From the NCBI GenBank assembly GCA_002706265.1, contig PAKU01000033.1, positions 186,001 through 250,000 of the forward strand: DNA of 64,000 bases. The letters are read 5' to 3'. Below, piece by piece: positions 31,301 through 39,071 of the stretch (position 1 is the first letter of the stretch; the number at the start of each line of letters is the position of its first letter). The DNA is from Polycyclovorans sp. GTDB lineage: Bacteria; Pseudomonadota; Gammaproteobacteria; Nevskiales; Nevskiaceae. A program made the translations under genes and the position numbers. A model generated the notes under the pieces. That model ran no database searches, was not told the DNA's origin, and was given only the letters and a program-made list of their open reading frames with translations.

Positions 31301-31528
31301 TTGTTCTTCGATGACTTCGGGCGCGACGCCGGGGTAATTGACGCTGACCCGCACCAGCGGATAGACCACGTTGGGCAGAAGATTCACCGGCAGCCGCCCG
31401 GTGGCGAACAGCCCCAGCACCAGAACCACGGCAGTGATCGCCAGCGTGCCCAGCGGCCGGCGGATGGCCAGGTGCGTGAAGCCGCGCGTGTGGCGCGTGC
31501 TGCGCGCAATCTCGCGCGGCGGCGTCAC
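28331..31528 (-). CDS. RND efflux transporter permease (AcrB/MdtB-like family)
   Basis: 1065 residues with the RND layout: TM1 (about 26-46), a first large periplasmic loop, TM2-6 grouped around 345-550, a second periplasmic loop, and TM8-12 at the C-terminus. Recognisable blocks include PLVRVSVNYPGVAPEVIEEQ, TSTTFDVRARV, GLALGVGLLLDNAIVMLENI (TM4 with the proton-relay Asp) and GIVVNNAILLIEYIE. It exports hydrophobic compounds or metals from the periplasm using the proton gradient. The GTG start overlaps the stop of the membrane-fusion-protein gene (GTGA), so the two are translationally coupled. No outer-membrane TolC partner is encoded here. Substrate class (drug versus metal) is not decided by sequence alone. 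Confidence 0.93.
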   Translation of the reverse strand: MTPPREIARSTRHTRGFTHLAIRRPLGTLAITAVVLVLGLFATGRLPVNLLPNVVYPLVRVSVNYPGVAPEVIEEQLVRVLERQLSQTENLVLLSAEAEEGRADINLVFDYGVDLDNALQDAARLLEVARAQLPDDVEPPRIRKWDPGESAVFESGFSSSIRGPRDVRDWVETRLAPQLQSIPGVSGVEAIGGQEREIEVVLDQQRMNAHGLSLQTVAAAIGEENRNIAAGNITSTTFDVRARVDGRFTAPADLAQVLIPVAGSDRSVRLDDIATVRDGFREQRVFVRLNGVSATQMSVFKQPDANTVQVVEAVNARLESLRESGFIPADIRWQTTKNESFFVRGSIDAVTAAALSGSLLSMIVVLTFLGSLRKSLAIGLSIPVAILATFSLMGLGGLTLNVISLGGLALGVGLLLDNAIVMLENIARHREALHKNPFDAAHDGADEVASAIVAGTLTNLAAVVPFLLASGFAAMVFRDLIITISFAVAVSLVVALTLVPMASAQLGRVTFRSRLNERGPWRAFEAGLNRVAGGYERALHRILRWRWMILLACAPVLAGGYVLYGQLGTEFLPALDNGEVEVRVNLPPGTTPEQTNDAAGRIEAVLRDMPHVESLFTITGGALYGGVVTERNGRANVSVRLSDAALRPDWPAGRWVVEARKRVAALDLPGARIRVEPPNIRGLNFSVSGEDFDLKVVGGELAELERVAREAVRLIEDVPGLAGVEMRETDRSPQLAITVDRERAAALGLNLGRVGDALRNAVNGAVPTRYTDGQNEYDVRVRLPDAATNSLDALSGVLIANGDGRRVRLGDVARLNFVEGPAEIERENQVRIQRIVGSFNTAEADVGTVIAEVQRRLAPLDASSEATLIMGGQFESIQETNRQTRTVLLLAVFLVFAVLVVQYERLSNPVAIILTAPFCLVGAIGLLWLTGTPLSSPALLGMVLLIGIVVNNAILLIEYIERGLLEGLPLNEAVARAGRIRLRPILMTVLTTVFGMLPLALGMGSGAALMQPLAIAVIGGLMFSTVLTLLIAPCLFVIVRSGADRLSSTLFGHQRSGASAPAENH

Positions 31529-32589
31529 GCGCTGACGTCCAGCTCACGCACGATGCGCACGGCTTCTCCGGCGGTCAGGTCGGCCGGGCTGCTGGTGACC
31601 ACGGCCTCGCCAGCGGCAAGACCACCGGTGATCTCGCGCCAGTTGCCGCGGCTGACGCCGACCTCGACCTCGCGTTGCTGCAGCTGGTTCCTGTCGTTGA
31701 CCACCATCACGTAGCTGCCGCCCGCGCGCAGGCCCACCGAGCTGATCGGCACGGCCAGCACGTTGTCGCGGCGGTCCACCACCAGCGTGGTGCGCGCCAG
31801 ATAGCCCAGACGCAACGGCGCGCGGTCGGTGTCGGGCAGGGCCACTTCGAGGGTGACCAGCCGGCTGGCGCTTTCGGTGGCGGGCATGATGCGGCGCAAG
31901 GTGCCGGGCAGGGTGACCTCGGGGCCCAGCGCGTCGACGGTCACCGGCACTGCGTCACCCGCTTCGAGGCCCGCGACATCCAGCTCTGACAGCCCGAATC
32001 GCACCACCAGCTGGCTGAAGTCGGCCAGCGCCAGCAACGGCGCGTGTTGGGCGATGGCTTCGCCGGGCTCGAAATAACGCGCCGTGACGATGCCGCTGAT
32101 GGGCGCGCGCACGGTGCCGAAGCTGACCCGGGTTTCCCACAGTCCGACCTCGGCCTGCGCCACTGCCAGCCCGGTCTTGGCGATGCTGAGGCTGGCCTCG
32201 TCGATGTAATTGCGGGCGCGCAGTTTCTCCAAGCGTTCGAGGTTGACCTGCTGTTCACCCAGCAAGGCGCGGGCGCGCGCCAGCTCGGCGCGGGTCTCGC
32301 GCACGTCCAGGGTTGCCAGCACGGCGCCTTTCTCCACGCGATCGCCGGCCTCGACCTCGAGCAGGGTGATCACCCCGGCGATCTGGCTCGCCACCTCAAT
32401 GTGGTGCAGGGCTTCGACCGGGGCCGAGACACTGACCTGCCGCGACAGATCGCGCGGCCCGACCCTGACGACCTCTACCGGCAGCCCCCTGGGCGCCGCG
32501 GTCGACGCTTGCGATGGGGTCACCGCCGAGGGGCCACCGCAGGCCGTGACCAGCGGCGACACCGCCAGCAGGGCGAGCAGGCGTCGCAC
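31525..32589 (-). CDS. RND efflux membrane fusion lipoprotein
   Basis: About 354 residues from GTG 32589, which yields a clean lipoprotein signal MRRLLALLAVSPLVTAC with Cys17 as the lipidated residue; a TTG at 32631 is the longer alternative. Domains in order: HlyD/lipoyl half (VEALHHIEVASQIAGVI), an alpha-hairpin coiled coil (about 95-135, ARARALLGEQQVNLERLEKL), second lipoyl half (VSFGTVRAPISGIV), beta-barrel and membrane-proximal domain. It links the permease to an outer-membrane channel. Its stop overlaps the permease start by 4 bp. A 14-bp perfect palindrome lies about 70 bp upstream of the start and is a candidate operator. Confidence 0.92.
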   Translation of the reverse strand: MRRLLALLAVSPLVTACGGPSAVTPSQASTAAPRGLPVEVVRVGPRDLSRQVSVSAPVEALHHIEVASQIAGVITLLEVEAGDRVEKGAVLATLDVRETRAELARARALLGEQQVNLERLEKLRARNYIDEASLSIAKTGLAVAQAEVGLWETRVSFGTVRAPISGIVTARYFEPGEAIAQHAPLLALADFSQLVVRFGLSELDVAGLEAGDAVPVTVDALGPEVTLPGTLRRIMPATESASRLVTLEVALPDTDRAPLRLGYLARTTLVVDRRDNVLAVPISSVGLRAGGSYVMVVNDRNQLQQREVEVGVSRGNWREITGGLAAGEAVVTSSPADLTAGEAVRIVRELDVSA

Positions 32590-32660
32590 ATTGAGATTTG
32601 GAAGTCGGCGCAAGGGCAGTAGAGGTCGCAAGTCGAAAAGGTGCTTGGTCCGTTCTGCTG

Positions 32661-32674
32661 GACACCGCGGTGTC
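32661..32674. promoter_or_regulatory. 14-bp perfect palindrome upstream of the RND operon
   Basis: GACACCGCGGTGTC reads identically on both strands. It sits 72 bp before the fusion-protein start, in the only gap on this strand between the LpxH-like gene and the efflux operon. A repressor such as a TetR-family protein is the usual occupant of such sites, but no regulator gene is adjacent. Confidence 0.45.
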
Positions 32675-32783
32675 AGACCTTACCCGCGCGCGAGGGTTCA
32701 ATGGGGCGCGGTCGCGTGGGTATGACGCCGAATTGCCTGCCGCTGCGCGGTGGGCGCGGGCGGGGTGGATCCGCCCCGGCGTG

Positions 32784-33650
32784 TCAGGTGCCGACGCGAA
32801 TCGGCATCACCTTGTCGTCGCTGCGTTGATTGAGGTGGTCCAGTTCGACCCAGCGCAGAATGCGGATCTGGCCGTTGAAATCCTCGACCAGCGCCGTGCA
32901 GCTTTCCACCCAGTCGCCACAGTTGTGGTAGGTCACGCCCTGGCGCTCGGCGATCTCGGCGTGGTGAATATGGCCGCAGACCACGCCGTCCATGCCGCGC
33001 CGCTGGCATTCGCGGGCCACCGATTCCTCAAAGGTCGACACGACGTTCACCGCCGCCTTCACCCGCTGTTTGGCGAACGCCGACAGCGACCAGTAGCGCA
33101 TGCCCAGCGTGCGGCGCCCGCGGTTGAACCAGTAGTTGAAGCGCAGGGTGGCTTCGTAGGCGGCGTCGCCGGCCATGGCGACCCAGGCGTGATAGCGGGT
33201 GATGACGTCGAAGGCGTCCCCGTGGGTGATCAGCAGCTGGCGGCCATCGGCCGTGGTGTGGATGTGCTCGTTGACGACCTGGATATTGCCCAGCGACAAC
33301 TGGAAACCGACGAACTTGCGCAGAAACTCGTCGTGGTTGCCGGTCACGTAATACACCTTGGTGCCGCGCTTGGATTTGGTGAGAATCTTGCGGATGACGT
33401 TGGTGTGTTCCTGCGGCCAGTAGAAGTGATTCTTGAGCTTCCAGCCGTCGATGATGTCGCCGACCAGATACAGCGTTTCGCACTCGTGGGCCTTGAGGAA
33501 GTCAACCAGGTGGTCGGCCTTGCAGCCCACCGTGCCCAGGTGCACGTCAGAGATCCAGATGGTGCGGAACTTCGGCTTGTCGGGGGCCGCTTTTCTGGCC
33601 CGGCGGGGCCTGCGGGCCGGGGTGGCGGCTTTGGTGCGCGCGGCGCTCAT
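32784..33650 (-). CDS. UDP-2,3-diacylglucosamine pyrophosphatase-like metallophosphoesterase (LpxH-like)
   Basis: 288 residues. After a basic, disordered-looking N-terminal stretch (about 1-27), the calcineurin-type motifs appear in order: ISDVHLG (metal ligands Asp, His), LVGDIIDGW, VTGNHDEFLR, THGDAFD and the C-terminal VCGHIHHAEI. These are the ligands of a two-metal phosphoesterase. The family includes LpxH, which hydrolyses UDP-2,3-diacylglucosamine to lipid X in lipid A synthesis, and a second group of longer paralogues of less certain role, to which this protein is closer by length and the basic extension. GGAGTG precedes ATG 33650. Confidence 0.85.
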   Translation of the reverse strand: MSAARTKAATPARRPRRARKAAPDKPKFRTIWISDVHLGTVGCKADHLVDFLKAHECETLYLVGDIIDGWKLKNHFYWPQEHTNVIRKILTKSKRGTKVYYVTGNHDEFLRKFVGFQLSLGNIQVVNEHIHTTADGRQLLITHGDAFDVITRYHAWVAMAGDAAYEATLRFNYWFNRGRRTLGMRYWSLSAFAKQRVKAAVNVVSTFEESVARECQRRGMDGVVCGHIHHAEIAERQGVTYHNCGDWVESCTALVEDFNGQIRILRWVELDHLNQRSDDKVMPIRVGT

Positions 33651-33743
33651 GTGTCACTCCTGCGGGACCGGTCGGCCCCAGAATGGAAACGCCTTTAGCC
33701 TGTGCCTCCGGCATGCCCGCCTTGTGACGAATGCGTAAAGCTT

Positions 33744-34565
33744 TTATGACAGCGGCAGTTCGGCCGGGTCGTCGCCGAAGCCGAAATAGGCCAGCAACAC
33801 CAATCCCAGCGCGATGCGATACCAGCCGAAGGGCACGAAGCTGTGCTTCGAGATGAAGCCCAGCAGCCACTTGACGGCGGCGAAGCCCACCACGGCAGAA
33901 ACCACGAAGGCCAGGGCCAGCTGGCCCCAGGGCTCGGCGGCCACGGCGTCGGCGTCCATCATCACCTTCATCAGCTCGTAGCCGGTGGCGGCAAACATGG
34001 TGGGAATGCCCACCAGAAAGGCGAACTCGGCCGCCTTGGGGCGAAAGGTCAGGCCCGCCAGCATGGCGGCAAAAATGGCCGCCGCCGAGCGCGAAGTGCC
34101 GGGAAAGATGCCGGCGACGATCTGCGCCACGCCCACCGCCACCATCACCGTCCAGGTCACTGTGTCACGCGACGGCTGCCGCTTGGCCCAGGCCTCGACC
34201 GCGAAGATCACCAGGCCGCCGATGATCAGTGCCAACGCGATGGGCGTCACGGTTTCGGGCAGCTCCGCCCCCAGCAGCTTGGCGCTCAGCCCCAGCACGG
34301 CGGTGATGAGAAAGGCCCCGACGATCTGCAGCGAGTAGCTGCGGTGCACCGGGTCGCGCCAGCCGCCGGCCAGTTCGATCAGGCGCAGGCGGTAGACCAG
34401 ACACACCGCGGCGATGGCACCGGCCTGGATGGCGACGTTGAACAGGTCGCTGCGCCGGCCCAGCCATTCCTGCGCGATCAGCAAATGACCGGTGGAGGAG
34501 ATGGGCAGAAATTCGGTGATGCCTTCGATCACGCCCAGCAGCAGGGCGGAGAGCCAGTCGGTCAT
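33744..34565 (-). CDS. uppP: Undecaprenyl-diphosphate phosphatase
   Basis: 273 residues, nearly all in membrane helices. The N-terminal GVIEGITEFLPISSTGHL carries the first catalytic motif (Glu-rich plus Ser-Ser), and GIFPGTSRSA the second (PGxSRSxxT type) with its Arg. UppP recycles C55-PP to C55-P for peptidoglycan and O-antigen carrier lipid, working at the periplasmic side of the inner membrane; it also confers bacitracin resistance. Only 11 bp separate its start from the divergent pteridine reductase start, so each promoter must lie within or against the other gene. Confidence 0.96.
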   Translation of the reverse strand: MTDWLSALLLGVIEGITEFLPISSTGHLLIAQEWLGRRSDLFNVAIQAGAIAAVCLVYRLRLIELAGGWRDPVHRSYSLQIVGAFLITAVLGLSAKLLGAELPETVTPIALALIIGGLVIFAVEAWAKRQPSRDTVTWTVMVAVGVAQIVAGIFPGTSRSAAAIFAAMLAGLTFRPKAAEFAFLVGIPTMFAATGYELMKVMMDADAVAAEPWGQLALAFVVSAVVGFAAVKWLLGFISKHSFVPFGWYRIALGLVLLAYFGFGDDPAELPLS

Positions 34566-34576
34566 GGGGAGGCGCT

Positions 34577-35356
34577 ATGCTCGAAACGATGAACGAACAG
34601 GATAAACGGGCGATCGCCGATAGGGGGATCGCACCAGTGGCGATGATCACCGGCGCGGCCGTGCGGGTGGGGGCCGCGATTGCCGAAACCCTGCATGCCA
34701 AAGGCTTCCGCGTGGTCATCCATTGTCGGCACTCCCGCGCCGAGGCCGAGGCGCTGGCCGCGCGTCTCAACGCGGCCCGCGCCGACAGCGCGGCGGTGTT
34801 GGCCGCTGATCTCGCCGATCTGCCAGCCCTACCGGCGTTCGCCCGGGCGGCGCGCGCGCGCTGGGGACGGATCGATGCTCTGGTCAACAACGCGTCGTCG
34901 TATTTTCGAACGCCGCTGGCCGCCGTGACGCCCGAGCAGTTCAGCGACCTGATCGGCAGCAACCTGGCGGCGCCGCTGTTTCTGTCGCAGGCCTGCGCGG
35001 CCTTTGCCGAGCTGCGGGGCATCGTCAACATTGTGGATGTGCACGCCCGCCGGCCACGCGCCGAATACGCGCCTTACTTCGCCGCCAAGGCCGGTCTTTG
35101 GACGCTCACCGAGGCGCTGGCCGTCGAGCTGGCGCCCAGGGTGCGCGTCAATGGCGTGGCGCCCGGCCACATGATCTGGGCGGCCAAGCCGACACTGACG
35201 CCGCAACAGCAGGCCGCCGAGCTGGCGCGCATTCCCCTGGGCCGGCTGGGCGGCGCCGACGAGGTGGCCAAGGCCGTCGCGTTTTTGTTGTCAGCGGCGT
35301 CTGACTACATGACCGGTGCCGTGTTGCCCGTCGATGGCGGTCTGCGCCTTGGCTAG
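34577..35356 (+). CDS. Pteridine reductase (SDR family)
   Basis: 259 residues. The cofactor loop is unusual for SDRs and diagnostic: MITGAAVRVGAAIAETL, with Arg taking the place of the second Gly, as in PTR1 and FolM. Other signatures are [36 protein letters not shown] (catalytic Tyr-x3-Lys) and VNGVAPGHMIW. Such enzymes reduce dihydrobiopterin or dihydromonapterin with NADPH. GGGAGG precedes ATG 34577; ATG 34589 is an alternative. Its stop overlaps the convergent ogt stop by 4 bp. The substrate is inferred from the family. Confidence 0.88.
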   Translation: MLETMNEQDKRAIADRGIAPVAMITGAAVRVGAAIAETLHAKGFRVVIHCRHSRAEAEALAARLNAARADSAAVLAADLADLPALPAFARAARARWGRIDALVNNASSYFRTPLAAVTPEQFSDLIGSNLAAPLFLSQACAAFAELRGIVNIVDVHARRPRAEYAPYFAAKAGLWTLTEALAVELAPRVRVNGVAPGHMIWAAKPTLTPQQQAAELARIPLGRLGGADEVAKAVAFLLSAASDYMTGAVLPVDGGLRLG

Positions 35357-35841
35357 AACAGGCTGGCGGGCAGCGCGCCTTCCAGTTCCAGCAGCGCGCG
35401 TTTGCGCGGCAGGCCACCGGCATAACCGGTGAGGGCGCCGCTGGCGCCGATCACCCGATGGCACGGCACCAGAATGGCGATCGGGTTCTGGCCATTGGCC
35501 AGCCCCACGGCGCGGGCCGCTCCGGGGTGGTCGAGCGCGCGTGCCAGCGCGCCATAGGCGCGGGTCTGACCGTAGCCAATGGTCTGCAGCAGGGCCCAGA
35601 CCCGCGTTTGGAACGGGTTGCCGCTGGCCGCCAGCGGTACCTCGAACTGGCGCCGTCGCCCGGCGAAATACTCGCCCAACTGTCGTTCAAGCCGGGCCAG
35701 ATGGGCTGCGCCGTCGCGGTGGACCGCGCGCTCGCGCGGCGCGGGATCGAAGCACAGCCCGGTCACGCCCTCGGCCGAGGCGGTGGCCCCGAGCAAACCG
35801 AGTGGCGAGTCAATGCACAGGTCCCAGCCCGGCAGGCTCAT
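35353..35841 (-). CDS. ogt: Methylated-DNA--protein-cysteine methyltransferase
   Basis: 162 residues. The C-terminal DNA-binding/active-site domain has NPFQTRVWALLQTIGYGQTRAYG (helix-turn-helix with the Arg finger), NGQNPIAILVPCHRVIG with the acceptor Cys of PCHRV, and TGYAGGLPRK. The protein repairs O6-methylguanine by stoichiometric methyl transfer to that Cys. Its lack of the Ada N-terminal domain makes it Ogt-type. The ATG overlaps the stop of the NRDE gene by 4 bp (ATGA), so both come from one transcript. Confidence 0.95.
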   Translation of the reverse strand: MSLPGWDLCIDSPLGLLGATASAEGVTGLCFDPAPRERAVHRDGAAHLARLERQLGEYFAGRRRQFEVPLAASGNPFQTRVWALLQTIGYGQTRAYGALARALDHPGAARAVGLANGQNPIAILVPCHRVIGASGALTGYAGGLPRKRALLELEGALPASLF

Positions 35842-36599
35842 TGGGGGGCCTCCAACGTGCTTTCGCCCAGCGGCCGCCCTTCGGGGCCGAAGCGCCGTTC
35901 AACGAGGCGTGCCGCGCCGTGAGCCGGCACCGTGACCACCGTCGAGGCGCGGGTGCCGTAACGGGCATCGCGGATGAACGGCGAGGACAGCAGGCGCTCC
36001 ATCGGCGCGCCGACGCCGGTGTTCGGCATTTCGGCGTCGGCGGCCGGTCGCGGATCGGCCAGCGCGGTGAACAGCGTGTCGATGTGCCGCTTGCCATCGG
36101 CCACCGCCTGCATCGCTGCGCGCAGGCGCAGCAGCTTGGGCCAGGGCGTGTCCAGCGCGTCGTTCGACAGGCCGTAGACCCCCGGTGGCAGCGTGGTGTG
36201 CCGGGGTGTCGGCCGGTTGCTGACGTATTCCAGCGTGTCCCCGTCCCACAGCAGAAGGTTGAAGCCGGCGTACGCCGGGGCGCGGTCGAGCAGGGCGACG
36301 GCGGCGTCTGCGGCGCGCGCTTCACCGCGCACGAAATCGGCCACCAGCGCGCCGCGGGAGGGTGCGCCCGGCAGCGGCTGGGCCATGCGGCGCACATTGG
36401 TGACGGCCGCCAGCCGGCCGCGGCCGGAGAGTGCCAGCCAGCTTCCCCCGGCTTCGAGGTCACGACCGCCGACGACCTGTGGCGCGTCGGGCCAGGGCGC
36501 GGCGTCGGCGGTGGGGCGGCCATGAAACTCGTCGCGGTTGCCGGCGAGAATCAGCGGATAGTCCGGATGGCAGCGGTAGGCGCAGGCGATCAGACACAT
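35838..36599 (-). CDS. NRDE/TANGO2 family protein
   Basis: 253 residues starting MCLIACAYRCHPDYPLILAGNRDEFHGRPT, the family signature with Cys2 as the predicted N-terminal residue after Met removal and the NRDE motif at about 22-25. Later blocks include GSWLALSGRGRLAAVTNVR, GFNLLLWDG and GVYGLSNDALDTPWPK, all typical. TANGO2 homologues have an Ntn-hydrolase-like fold and have been linked to heme trafficking, though the bacterial role is unsettled. It is the first gene of a pair with ogt. The longer frame to 36812 is antisense to the EcsC gene and is rejected. Confidence 0.87.
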   Translation of the reverse strand: MCLIACAYRCHPDYPLILAGNRDEFHGRPTADAAPWPDAPQVVGGRDLEAGGSWLALSGRGRLAAVTNVRRMAQPLPGAPSRGALVADFVRGEARAADAAVALLDRAPAYAGFNLLLWDGDTLEYVSNRPTPRHTTLPPGVYGLSNDALDTPWPKLLRLRAAMQAVADGKRHIDTLFTALADPRPAADAEMPNTGVGAPMERLLSSPFIRDARYGTRASTVVTVPAHGAARLVERRFGPEGRPLGESTLEAPQ

Positions 36600-36716
36600 G
36601 GTGTGCGGGACTCGATGAGGGGCGAAGCGCGCGGCGCCGGCAGGGTCAGGCTGCGTTCGCAGGTGGGTTGGGTAGACTCGATGCTGATCCGAAATTCTGC
36701 AGCAAAGGTATTCCTG

Positions 36717-37586
36717 ATGACCGACACGCCGCTGGCACTGCCCCCGCAGGTGAACAAAGCCGCCCTCACCGATTATGAGCAGAACGTGCTCGATGACCTG
36801 ATGCGCTGGCAACAGCAGGGGCCCACTTGGGGCACGCGGCTGTTGGCCAAGCCCTCGGGAGTGACGGTGAAGGCGGTGCAGAGCCTGGTGCCGGTGGAGG
36901 CCCTGCGGCTGGGCCTGACCAAGGCCAACCAGTTTGCCCGCAAGATGGATGACCGCCGCGACGTGCTCAAGCGCTCCGGCCTGCCCAACGAAATCGCGCT
37001 GGGCGCGCAGTCATTGGAGGCCTCCGACCGCCTGGCGATTCAGATCGCGCGCCGGGCCATGGTGCTGGGCGGGGTCAGCGGCGGCGTGCTGGGCGTCACC
37101 GGTGTTGCGGGGATGGCGATCGACATTCCCCTGCTGCTGACCCTGGCGCTGCGCACCATTCACCGCACCGGGTACTGCTACGGCGAGCTGCTGGACGAGG
37201 CCGAACGTGAGCGCCTGGCGATTGGCATCTTTGCGCTGGCCTCGGCCAACAACCTTGATGAGAAAAAGCAGGCCTTCGAAGCCCTGGCGCAAGGCCGCCA
37301 GGTGGTGGACGACGCATGGCGGGATGGCCTTGAGCGGGTCGCCGAGCGCGAGATCGCCAAGGACGCCGCCGCCTACAGCGTGCAGACCCTGGCCTCGCGC
37401 GTCGGGCTGCATCTGGGCGCCCGCAAGGGCGCGGGCCTGGTGCCGATTCTTGGCGCGCTGGTGGGCAGCTCGATGAATGCCTGGTATCTGTCGGATGTGT
37501 CGCACACGGCGCGCCGGGTGTTTCAGTGGCGACGGCTGACCGCAGCGAAGCCCGGCGAAGTGCCCGTAGCCGCGCTGCCTGCGTGA
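36717..37586 (+). CDS. EcsC family protein
   Basis: 289 residues from ATG 36717 (AAAGG upstream, spacing about 8). EcsC features: LTDYEQNVLDDLMRWQQ, the central glycine-rich hydrophobic stretch AMVLGGVSGGVLGVTGVAGMAIDIPLLLTLALRTIH (about 115-150), AIGIFALASA, and a second Gly-rich segment GLVPILGALVGSSMNAWYL near the C-terminus. The family is named after a Bacillus transporter-associated protein but its function is unknown. The N-terminal frame extension back to 35541 is antisense to ogt and NRDE and not real. A type II NADH dehydrogenase gene follows after 37 bp on the same strand. Confidence 0.83.
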   Translation: MTDTPLALPPQVNKAALTDYEQNVLDDLMRWQQQGPTWGTRLLAKPSGVTVKAVQSLVPVEALRLGLTKANQFARKMDDRRDVLKRSGLPNEIALGAQSLEASDRLAIQIARRAMVLGGVSGGVLGVTGVAGMAIDIPLLLTLALRTIHRTGYCYGELLDEAERERLAIGIFALASANNLDEKKQAFEALAQGRQVVDDAWRDGLERVAEREIAKDAAAYSVQTLASRVGLHLGARKGAGLVPILGALVGSSMNAWYLSDVSHTARRVFQWRRLTAAKPGEVPVAALPA

Positions 37587-37623
37587 TAAAATGCTGCGAC
37601 GCAACATATGACAGGAGTGCGCT

Positions 37624-38985
37624 TTGGTCAGTTCGTCGCAGGCTGCAGCTACAGAGGCACCACGGCATCGCGTGGTCATCGTCGGTGGCGGCTTCGGGGG
37701 TCTGCACACCGCCAAGCACCTGTCCAAGTCGGGCTATGACGTCACCCTGCTCGACAAGCGCAACTTCCAGCTGTTCCAGCCGCTGCTGTACCAGGTGGCG
37801 ACCGGCGCGCTCACCATTGGCGACATCGCCATTCCGCAGCGTGTGGTGCTGCGCAAGGCCGCCAACGTCACCTGTCTGACCGCCACCGCCTACGACATCG
37901 ATCCCGAACGCCGGGTGGTGCTGCACGAGTACGGCGAGCTGGCCTACGACACGCTGGTGGTCGCCACCGGGGTCAAGCACCACTATTTCGGCAAGGATGA
38001 ATGGCGCGCTTTTGCGCCGGGGCTGAAAACCGCCGAGCACGCCATCGAGATGCGCCGCAAGATTTTCGGCGCTTTCGAGCGCGCCGAGATGACCGACGAT
38101 CCCCAGCTGCGCGACGAGCTGCTGACCTTCGTGATCGTCGGCGGCGGCCCTACCGGCGTGGAACTCGCCGGGGCCATTGGCGAACTGGCGCAGAAGGTCA
38201 TGGTGCGCGACTTCAGGCGCATTGATTCGCGCGACGCCCGCGTGCTGCTGGTTGAAGGTGCGCCGCAGGTTCTGCCGGCGTTTGACGAAAAATTGCGCGT
38301 TGCCGCGCGGCACCATCTGGAAGCCCTGGGCGTCAAGGTCATGACCTCGACGATGGTCGAAAACGTGGACGCCGAGGGTGTGCGCATACGCAGCGGCGAC
38401 ACGTTGACCGACATTCGCGCCCGCACCGTGCTCTGGGCGGCGGGCGTGCGCGCCTCGCTGTTCGGGCAGGTGCTGACCGAGCGTCTGGGCGTGCCGCTGG
38501 ACCGCGGCGGCCGCGTGCGCGTGGCGCCGGACTGCTCGCTGCCTGGGCACCCCGACATTTTCGTGATTGGGGATCTGGCGCGGCTCACCGACGCCCGCGG
38601 CCGTGAAGTGCCCGGCCTGGCGCCCGCAGCGATCCAGCAGGGGCGGTATGTTGCCGCGACCCTGAAACGGCGCGCCAATAAGAAGGTGGCGCTCAAGCCC
38701 TTTTACTACCGCGATCTGGGCTCGATGGCGGTGATCGGCATGAACCGCGCTGTGGGCGACCTGCGGGCCTTCAAGGTCACCGGCACCTTTGCCTGGTTCC
38801 TCTGGGCGTTCGTGCACATACGCGCGCTGATCGATGGCTCGCAGCGGCTGCGCGTGTTCGTGCAGTGGTTCTGGAAATACCTGACGCGCCGCGTGGGCGA
38901 CCGTCTGGTGACCGGGGCCCCGACCAGCACCAAGACACTGCGTGCCGAGCGCCTCGACAGCCCGCCGCCCACGCCCAAACCCTGA
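37624..38985 (+). CDS. ndh: Type II NADH dehydrogenase (NDH-2)
   Basis: 453 residues from a TTG preceded by AGGAG at a 6-base spacing. FAD-binding Rossmann motif VVIVGGGFGGLHTAKHL, the quinone-site block NFQLFQPLLYQVATGAL, NADH-binding VIVGGGPTGVELAGAIGEL, FVIGDLARL and AAIQQGRYVA are all present. The C-terminus has a hydrophobic/amphipathic stretch (GTFAWFLWAFVHIRALIDGSQRLRVFVQWFW) that anchors NDH-2 to the inner membrane. It passes electrons from NADH to quinone without pumping protons. Same-strand neighbour of the EcsC gene; ppk1 follows 86 bp later. Confidence 0.94.
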   Translation: MVSSSQAAATEAPRHRVVIVGGGFGGLHTAKHLSKSGYDVTLLDKRNFQLFQPLLYQVATGALTIGDIAIPQRVVLRKAANVTCLTATAYDIDPERRVVLHEYGELAYDTLVVATGVKHHYFGKDEWRAFAPGLKTAEHAIEMRRKIFGAFERAEMTDDPQLRDELLTFVIVGGGPTGVELAGAIGELAQKVMVRDFRRIDSRDARVLLVEGAPQVLPAFDEKLRVAARHHLEALGVKVMTSTMVENVDAEGVRIRSGDTLTDIRARTVLWAAGVRASLFGQVLTERLGVPLDRGGRVRVAPDCSLPGHPDIFVIGDLARLTDARGREVPGLAPAAIQQGRYVAATLKRRANKKVALKPFYYRDLGSMAVIGMNRAVGDLRAFKVTGTFAWFLWAFVHIRALIDGSQRLRVFVQWFWKYLTRRVGDRLVTGAPTSTKTLRAERLDSPPPTPKP

Positions 38986-39071
38986 GGGGGTGACGGTTTG
39001 ATGACCGCTGTCATCCAGTCATCACCGTTGCTCTGGCACCATGTCCGCCCAATTGATTCAGGAAGACGGCA

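Noticed and set aside
39008..39025. Possible Pho box upstream of ppk1 (CTGTCAT followed by a second half)
   Set aside because: The first half matches but the second half at the required 11-bp spacing matches only three of seven positions.
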